From contig JBGPKH010000266.1 in assembly GCA_041485845.1 (NCBI GenBank), forward strand, positions 1 to 11,098: DNA of 11,098 bases, read 5' to 3'. Position 1 is the first letter of the stretch. Each line of letters opens with the position of its first letter. The position numbers were made by a program, and so were the translations under genes. The notes beneath the pieces were generated by a model. That model was not told where the DNA came from, searched no databases, and saw nothing but the letters and a program-made list of their open reading frames with translations. The stretch is from OMOG01 sp041485845 (GTDB lineage: Bacteria; Acidobacteriota; Terriglobia; Bryobacterales; Bryobacteraceae). Below, one piece after another: positions 7,542 to 11,098 of this stretch.

Positions 7542-8054
7542 TTAGTTTCGCGGCTCGCTGGACGGCGGCACGACGCCCTTCAGCCGCATGTACACCGAGA
7601 GGTAGCCATACATCTCGCTGTCGTGGTTCGTATTGCGAATCAGTGTGCCGAGCTTGGAAGTCTGCCCGCCGCGTCCGGCGACCATCTCCATGGCGGTCTT
7701 GTCGTTCATGCTGTCCCAAGCCGCATCACAGGCGTCGAAGGACGCTTTGAGCGCCGCCACGAGGTCGGCCTTGGCGGTCTTTCCGGCGGCCTGGGAAGGC
7801 TTGCGCTCGCCGGTCAGACTGCTGCAAGTGCCGATTTGGTTGGCCACGTGGGCGATGCGTTCGCCCCAGGACTGCACTTCGGGTGTGGGCTTGAAACTGT
7901 AGGCATCCTCCGGCATTTTCTCGGCAGCTTTGAGGAAGTTGTTCTTGACGCCGTTATATGTCGCCTTCTGCTCGGCGATGAGCGGATTGGTGGTTTGCGC
8001 GTCGAGCGCCCCGCCGAGCGAGGCGGCGAGGATCAGTAAGGATAAGCGGTTCAC
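7542..8054 (-). CDS. secreted DinB-fold (DinB/DUF664-like) protein
   Basis: This 170-residue protein has an N-terminal signal peptide (about residues 1-20, LLILAASLGGALDAQ), so it is probably exported. The rest matches the DinB four-helix-bundle family: YSFKPTPEVQSWGERIAHVANQ at 52-73 and HDSEMYGYLSVYMRLKGVVPPSS near the C-terminus. DinB-fold proteins usually bind a metal with three His. His69 and His144 are present, but the third position (HDNEHYG in typical relatives) is Met148, so metal binding may be altered or lost. The GTG start at 8054 is supported by GGAGGAG nine bases upstream. Relatives include stress-induced proteins and thiol-dependent transferases, but the substrate here is unknown. 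Exported DinB-fold proteins are common in Acidobacteriota (family knowledge). Two 15-bp direct repeats and a TATAAA box lie upstream. Confidence 0.85.
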   Translation of the reverse strand: MNRLSLLILAASLGGALDAQTTNPLIAEQKATYNGVKNNFLKAAEKMPEDAYSFKPTPEVQSWGERIAHVANQIGTCSSLTGERKPSQAAGKTAKADLVAALKASFDACDAAWDSMNDKTAMEMVAGRGGQTSKLGTLIRNTNHDSEMYGYLSVYMRLKGVVPPSSEPRN

Positions 8055-8063
8055 GTGAGTTTT

Positions 8064-8070
8064 CTCCTCC
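8064..8070 (-). promoter_or_regulatory. strong Shine-Dalgarno of DinB gene, fixes GTG start
   Basis: GGAGGAG reads on the minus strand, nine bases before the GTG at 8054. It decides in favour of this start. It contrasts with the neighbouring permease, which has no Shine-Dalgarno. Confidence 0.8.
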
Positions 8071-8073
8071 AGG

Positions 8074-8110
8074 TTTATATAGAAACGTCTGTAATGGAAA
8101 CTTCTGTTAT
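8074..8110 (-). promoter_or_regulatory. DinB promoter region with two 15-bp direct repeats
   Basis: A TATAAA/TATATA box is at 8074-8081 on the minus strand. Directly upstream are two head-to-tail 15-bp units (8079-8093 and 8094-8108, then AT). Their plus-strand consensus is ATRGAAACKTCTGTW, with 12 of 15 positions identical. A 15-bp period places the copies about one and a half helical turns apart. The first copy lies in the expected spacer between -10 and -35. No good -35 box is present, so an activator or repressor may bind the repeats. The site lies wholly between DinB and the VOC gene. Confidence 0.55.
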
Positions 8111-8127
8111 TCTATCCCAGAGCGCGA

Positions 8128-8520
8128 CTACGCCTTCGGCCCTTCGTACAATCCGGCGGCCGCGCCGGCGGGGTCCTGGATGACGCAGTAGCGGGCCTGG
8201 CCCATGCTCTTCGGCGGCAGCACGAGCTTGCCGCCGCGCTCCAGGCAGCGGCGGACGCTTTCGTCGAGATCGGGCACCGTAATGTAGATCAGCCAGACGG
8301 GCGGGAGGCCGGCATTGCCGCCGCGCGCGTGGCAAATGCCGGAGACGGGCGCCTCGCTGCCGGGTGGAACCATGCAGTAGTCCTGGTAGCCGCCCATATC
8401 CACGGGAGATGCCGACCAGCCGGTGACGTGCTGGTAGAAGTCGCGGACGGACTCGGCGTCCGGCACGGTGAGGTCGGCCCAGCCGATTTGGCCGGTCGCG
8501 GGGGTGGTGGGATCGGCCAT
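8128..8520 (-). CDS. VOC (glyoxalase/bleomycin-resistance fold) family protein
   Basis: This is a 130-residue soluble protein of the vicinal-oxygen-chelate superfamily. Two beta-alpha-beta-beta-beta modules are visible: IGWADLTVPDAESVRDFYQHVTGW at about 12-35, and VWLIYITVPDLDESVRRCLERGGKLVLPPK at about 75-104 followed by the typical YCVIQDPAGAAAGLYEG end. It resembles the CFP32/27-kDa-antigen type of short VOC protein and is not a true glyoxalase I; the substrate cannot be read. The frame stays open further upstream, but the ATG at 8520 is chosen because AAGGAGG sits five bases before it. That ATG is one base past the stop of the DUF4342 gene, so the two genes are co-transcribed and probably translationally coupled. 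Confidence 0.88.
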   Translation of the reverse strand: MADPTTPATGQIGWADLTVPDAESVRDFYQHVTGWSASPVDMGGYQDYCMVPPGSEAPVSGICHARGGNAGLPPVWLIYITVPDLDESVRRCLERGGKLVLPPKSMGQARYCVIQDPAGAAAGLYEGPKA

Positions 8521-8521
8521 G

Positions 8522-8941
8522 CTATCCTCCTTGCGAATCGTGCTGGCCCGTGCCGGCAATGTCTTCGATCTTGGTCCCCTTGGCGTCGCTGTGCTGCGGG
8601 ACGGTGTCCTTCATGTCGACCTGGCTCTCCCTGGCGCCGACGCTGGGGTCTGTCGCCGCCGCGGCGGGCTTGGCTTCCGGCTCCTTCGCGGGCGCGTTGC
8701 GCTCCACCACCACGTCGAACTTGGAAACCACGGTGGCGATGGCGCCCACGGCCGCCAGGATGGGGGCTAGAATGATGCCGATGGTGGCCACAGTCAAGGG
8801 AATCTCCATGAACGTGTGGCCGCTCTCGTCGCGGATGATGATGCGCCGGACATTGCCCTCGTGGATCAGCTCGCGCACTTTATCTCCGAGCTCATTGGCA
8901 TGAACTCGGAACTGTTCGTAAATCTGACCGAATTTATCCAT
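8522..8941 (-). CDS. DUF4342 domain membrane protein
   Basis: This 139-residue protein contains a DUF4342-like domain. An amphipathic N-terminal helix (about 5-28) leads into EGNVRRIIIRDESGHTFMEIPLTV and then a hydrophobic segment at about 49-74 (IGIILAPILAAVGAIATVV). The tail from about 80 onward is rich in Ala, Pro, Lys, Glu and Asp and is probably disordered; most DUF4342 proteins lack such a long tail. The family has no established function. It is the first gene of a two-gene unit with the VOC gene, whose Shine-Dalgarno lies inside the last codons of this one. The ATG at 8941 has no Shine-Dalgarno but has a TACACT box six bases upstream. Confidence 0.82.
   Translation of the reverse strand: MDKFGQIYEQFRVHANELGDKVRELIHEGNVRRIIIRDESGHTFMEIPLTVATIGIILAPILAAVGAIATVVSKFDVVVERNAPAKEPEAKPAAAATDPSVGARESQVDMKDTVPQHSDAKGTKIEDIAGTGQHDSQGG
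8526..8532 (-). promoter_or_regulatory. Shine-Dalgarno of VOC gene inside the DUF4342 3' end
   Basis: AAGGAGG on the minus strand is five bases from the VOC ATG (8520) and overlaps the last Gln-Gly-Gly codons of the upstream gene. The overlap supports coupling and fixes the VOC start. Confidence 0.85.
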
Positions 8942-8947
8942 GTGGAA

Positions 8948-8953
8948 AGTGTA
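8948..8953 (-). promoter_or_regulatory. -10-like TACACT before DUF4342-VOC unit
   Basis: TACACT ends six bases before the ATG at 8941, at the right distance for transcription to start on or next to the ATG. No Shine-Dalgarno and no clear -35 are visible. This is the third gene here with such an arrangement. Confidence 0.4.
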
Positions 8954-8977
8954 GCGCGGATTCGAAGACCGCCGGTG

Positions 8978-9172
8978 TTACCGTTCGACCACGATCCGGG
9001 GCTTCGCGCCGCGGGTGTCGGCGTCGGCGAGGCCGGTGCGAATGGTGCGGCGCTCGCCGGGTAGCGGCGAAACGCAGTTTTCGCTGTAGATCGCGGGGAG
9101 GATGCGGTCGCCGGATTTTTCACGTACGGCTTTCAGGCGGATCATGAGGGCCGGGTGCGCCGAGGGGTTGTG
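8978..9172 (-). pseudogene. C-terminal remnant of a family 2 glycoside hydrolase (beta-mannosidase/exo-glucosaminidase type)
   Basis: About 64 codons ending at the TAA at 8978 read HNPSAHPALMIRLKAVREKS, then DRILPAIYSENCVSPLPGE, then an RTI...DTRGAKPRIVVER end. This matches the last Ig-like domain of large GH2 enzymes, where the pattern is NPS..LAFMIRL, ILPVFYSDNYFSLLPGE and a final beta-strand. Those enzymes have roughly 800-1000 residues. Upstream of 9172 (to 9472) the frame stays open but the peptide is Pro/Arg-rich and unlike GH2, and no start or catalytic domain exists. The piece is therefore a 5'-truncated relic. Cys and Pro replace the usual Tyr and Leu in YSENY and SLLPGE, which fits loss of constraint. 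Assignment is by motif recall and has not been tested by alignment. Confidence 0.6.
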
Positions 9173-9497
9173 CCGGTCGGTGGTGAAGAGCAGAAGCGGT
9201 TCATGGCTGGGGCTATGAAATGCGCATTCTAACTCCCGGCGCGGGTGGAAGCCCGGGGCAGGGCATGGGCGCCGAAAGTCTGGAACCGCCGGCGAGAACC
9301 GCCTGCGCCACCAGTGCGAATCAACAGGTTGCGAAGTTGGTGGAGCAGGCATGCAGAAGAGTCCCGGTGAATTGGGGAAGGACCAGGAGGCCGCGGCAAA
9401 GACCGCCGGCGCAACCTCGTGGCAGGCAATGTTCACGGAGTTTCGCGGGTAGCAGGCAGGCAAGCGAGACAAGACCGTGGCGCGTTAACGGCCACGC
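9173..9497. other. gene-poor stretch upstream of galT
   Basis: No convincing gene is seen on either strand. Long open frames exist because of high GC, but their translations are Pro/Arg/Ser-rich with no domain. One small plus-strand frame at 9351-9452 (33 codons, ATG with GGAG five bases upstream, starting MQKSPGELGK) is the only candidate for a small or truncated gene; it matches nothing known to me. The region joins the GH2 relic and may be decayed sequence. Confidence 0.5.
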
Positions 9498-9540
9498 TAT
9501 AATCATTGCTTGCCCGTCCTGGACCGTCCATCCCGGAGAG
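9498..9540 (+). promoter_or_regulatory. galT promoter -10 box and Shine-Dalgarno
   Basis: A perfect TATAAT lies at 9498-9503, with no strong -35 at the proper spacing. Transcription from it would give a leader of about 40 bases. The Shine-Dalgarno GGAGAG at 9535-9540 is nine bases before the TTG at 9550 and supports that non-ATG start. Confidence 0.65.
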
Positions 9541-9549
9541 ACCCGCGAA

Positions 9550-10551
9550 TTGCCCGAACTGCGAAATGACCCTATCACGGGGCGATGGGTGATCATCGCC
9601 ACCGATCGCGCCAAACGCCCCACGGATTTCATCCGGCAGCCGGTGACGCCGGCCAAAATGGGCGTCTGCCCGTTCGACTACGGCAACGAACACAAGACGC
9701 CGCCCGAGATCCTGGCTTACCGCAACAGCGGCGGCCGCGACGAGCCGGGCTGGCGGGTGCGCGTGGTTCCTAACAAGTTTCCGGTTCTGGGCATCGAGGG
9801 CGAGCTCAATCGCCAGGGCGAGGGAATGTACGACAAGATGAACGGCATCGGCGCGCACGAGGTCATCATCGAAACTCCCGATCACGGAGCCACCCTCGCG
9901 GAGATGCCCGAAAAGCAGATCGAAGAGATGTTGTGGGCATTCAAGGACCGCGTGAACGATCTCAAGCGCGACCGCCGCTTCAAGTACATTCTGCTGTTCA
10001 AGAATCACGGCGAGGCCGCGGGGGCATCCCTGGAACATCCCCACTGCCAGCTCATCGCCCTACCGGTGATCCCCAAGCGGGTGAAGGAAGAGGTGGACGC
10101 GGGCAGACATTTCTACGATTTGAAAGAGCGGTGTATCTTTTGCGACATCATCCACCAGGAAAGCGCCGCGGGCGTGCGCCTGGTCACGGAAACCGACCGC
10201 TTCACGGTGCTCGAACCGTACGCGCCGCGCTTTCCGTTCGAGACGTGGATTCTGCCGAAGCGCCATGAATCCCACTTCGAGGAGTCCGACGCGCCCGCGC
10301 TGCAGAACCTGGCGTGGGTGTTGCGCTCCACCATGCGCAAAATCGACAAGGTGCTGGAACGGCCAGCCTACAACTTCATCGTGCACAGCGCGCCGGTTCA
10401 GGACGCGCCGCTGGCGTACTATCACTGGCACATCGAGATCATTCCCAAGCTCACCAAGGTAGCGGGATTCGAGTGGGGAACCGGCTTTTACATCAACCCG
10501 ACGCCGCCCGAGGAGTCGGCGAAGTTCCTGCGGGAGGCGGGCCTGGGCTGA
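9550..10551 (+). CDS. galT: galactose-1-phosphate uridylyltransferase
   Basis: This 333-residue enzyme of the GalT/HIT superfamily is predicted to swap UMP between UDP-glucose and galactose-1-phosphate in the Leloir pathway. The start PELRNDPITGRWVIIATDRAKRP is the family's N-terminus, and TTG at 9550 is the only start codon placed there; the open frame back to 9220 is unrelated sequence. The active-site motif is EHPHCQ, with the UMP-accepting His at 165. The C-terminal half has HSAPVQ (279-284) and YYHWHIEIIPK (290-300). In bacterial GalT the structural metal is held by a CxxC pair and two His. Cys40 and His163 are present and His103 is plausible, but the second Cys is Asp43 (CPFD). A second pair, Cys195/Cys198 (CIFC), is intact. 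The related ADP-glucose phosphorylases share these motifs, so a substrate difference is possible. No gal operon partners are visible. Confidence 0.9.
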   Translation: MPELRNDPITGRWVIIATDRAKRPTDFIRQPVTPAKMGVCPFDYGNEHKTPPEILAYRNSGGRDEPGWRVRVVPNKFPVLGIEGELNRQGEGMYDKMNGIGAHEVIIETPDHGATLAEMPEKQIEEMLWAFKDRVNDLKRDRRFKYILLFKNHGEAAGASLEHPHCQLIALPVIPKRVKEEVDAGRHFYDLKERCIFCDIIHQESAAGVRLVTETDRFTVLEPYAPRFPFETWILPKRHESHFEESDAPALQNLAWVLRSTMRKIDKVLERPAYNFIVHSAPVQDAPLAYYHWHIEIIPKLTKVAGFEWGTGFYINPTPPEESAKFLREAGLG

Positions 10552-10568
10552 AAGCGGATGGGCCGCTT
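10552..10568 (+). other. short hairpin directly after galT stop
   Basis: AAGCGG-ATGGG-CCGCTT forms a 6-bp stem starting one base after the TGA. No T-run follows, so it is a weak terminator candidate at best. Its right arm overlaps the -35 box of the next gene. Confidence 0.35.
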
Positions 10569-10596
10569 GCGCGGGTGAGGCGCCGTCTGGTATAAA
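10567..10596 (+). promoter_or_regulatory. sigma-70-like promoter of TPR gene
   Basis: TTGCGC (10567-10572) and TATAAA (10591-10596) are spaced by 18 bases. The predicted transcript starts near 10603, giving a leader of about 30 bases to the ATG at 10634. This indicates that the TPR gene is not simply the tail of a galT operon. Confidence 0.55.
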
Positions 10597-10633
10597 ACGC
10601 TAATCGCTCGATGCCAGAGCTGGGTTGGCAAGC

Positions 10634-11098
10634 ATGCTCGAGAAAAAGAAGAGTGCCGCGCCCAAGAACATCGAAAGGCGCACGAAGCCAAAGGTCTCCA
10701 AACCCGCGACACCGCCATCGTCCGGACCGGCGCGCGCCGCGGGCTCGTCTCACGAGTCCTCCGCCCCGCTGACGCCCGCGGCGAAGCAGCGAGCGAGCTT
10801 CGAAGGGGCGATGAAGCTGTTCCACGCGCGGCGCCTGGGCGAGGCGCGGGAACTTTTTGCCGGCGCGGCGCAGGGTCCCGAGCGCGACGTGGCGCAGCGC
10901 GCCCAGCTCCACATGGCGATGTGCGACCGCCGTCTCGATCAGGCCACCGTGAACCTGCGGTCCGCGGAAGACTACTATAACTACGGCGTGGCGCTGATCA
11001 ATACGCGCAGGATTGTGGAGGCGCGGACGCACCTGGAAAAGGCCCTCGAAATCTCCCCCAACACCGACCACATCCACTACGCCCTGGCGCTGGCGCAC
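10634..11098 (+). CDS. TPR-repeat protein, 3' end beyond window
   Basis: The frame is open from ATG 10634 to the last base (155 codons, no stop). Residues 1-48 are a Lys/Pro/Ala/Ser-rich, probably disordered leader (MLEKKKSAAPKN). Helical repeats follow: KQRASFEGAMKLFHARRLGEARELFAGAA at about 51-79 and DYYNYGVALINTRRIVEARTHLEKALEISPN at about 113-143, both with the TPR spacing of small and aromatic residues. It has no signal peptide or membrane segment, so it is probably cytoplasmic and a scaffold for protein contacts. The Shine-Dalgarno is weak. An in-frame TTG at 10625 is an alternative start. A long antisense frame covers the same bases but gives Arg-rich, domain-free sequence. The partner and role cannot be inferred. 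Confidence 0.82.
   Translation, partial: MLEKKKSAAPKNIERRTKPKVSKPATPPSSGPARAAGSSHESSAPLTPAAKQRASFEGAMKLFHARRLGEARELFAGAAQGPERDVAQRAQLHMAMCDRRLDQATVNLRSAEDYYNYGVALINTRRIVEARTHLEKALEISPNTDHIHYALALAH

Noticed and set aside
6137..7750. A 537-codon open frame on the plus strand antisense to the second permease and DinB
   Set aside because: It is a GC-bias shadow. The translation is Gln/Arg/His-rich without domains, while the opposite strand encodes a clear permease.
9351..9452. A 33-codon plus-strand small ORF with GGAG upstream
   Set aside because: It is too short, with no homology I can recognise, in a region that looks decayed. It is mentioned in the gene-poor stretch only.
9220..9549. A 110-codon N-terminal extension of galT from an ATG at 9220
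   Set aside because: The extension is Pro/Arg-rich with no domain, contains the TATAAT and Shine-Dalgarno, and GalT family proteins begin exactly at the TTG-coded residue.
10552..10568. An intrinsic terminator of galT
   Set aside because: The stem is only 6 bp and no T-run follows, so it is kept only as a hairpin.
10493..11098. A 201-codon minus-strand frame opposite the TPR gene
   Set aside because: It is rich in Arg and Gly and has no domain, while the plus-strand frame shows TPR repeats, an ATG and a promoter.

Overview
The window is GC-rich and tightly packed. Its content points to an Acidobacteriota genome, probably of the Solibacter/Bryobacter type. It has two orphan MacB/FtsX-type permeases of the acidobacterial duplicated kind (ADOP), a Ser/Thr-kinase gene fused to a TolB-like beta-propeller, and a secreted DinB-fold protein. 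The lineage is inferred from gene families only; there is no rRNA or other marker here.

Layout. Positions 1-166 are non-coding and low in complexity, with a telomere-like G-tract. Positions 167-2514 (minus) hold a kinase/membrane/propeller gene that looks broken in two ways: about 110 codons of the kinase catalytic core are missing in frame, and one G is missing from a homopolymer where the propeller begins. A 50-bp gap separates it from a divergent ADOP permease (2565-5006, plus). That gene converges on a second ADOP permease (5084-7477, minus) across a 77-bp gap containing a tandem repeat and two hairpins. The second permease starts under a perfect palindrome that covers its start codon and a -10-like box. 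Upstream of it on the same strand are a secreted DinB-fold protein (7542-8054), a VOC/glyoxalase-fold protein (8128-8520) and a DUF4342 membrane protein (8522-8941). The last two form a coupled pair.

Between 8942 and 9549 there is no intact gene. The stretch 8978-9172 reads as the C-terminal end of a family 2 glycoside hydrolase, left as a relic. On the plus strand, galT (galactose-1-phosphate uridylyltransferase, TTG start at 9550) has its own promoter. It is followed by a TPR-repeat protein that starts at 10634 and runs off the right edge.

The genes do not form one pathway. The best case for an unusual system is the left half: an excised-core kinase-like receptor, two orphan permeases without an ATPase, and short palindromes or hairpins around the second permease. 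Several genes (kinase, second permease, DUF4342) have a -10-like box 6-11 nt before the start codon and no Shine-Dalgarno, which suggests leaderless or near-leaderless mRNAs. Both lesions in the kinase gene could also be sequencing or assembly artefacts.
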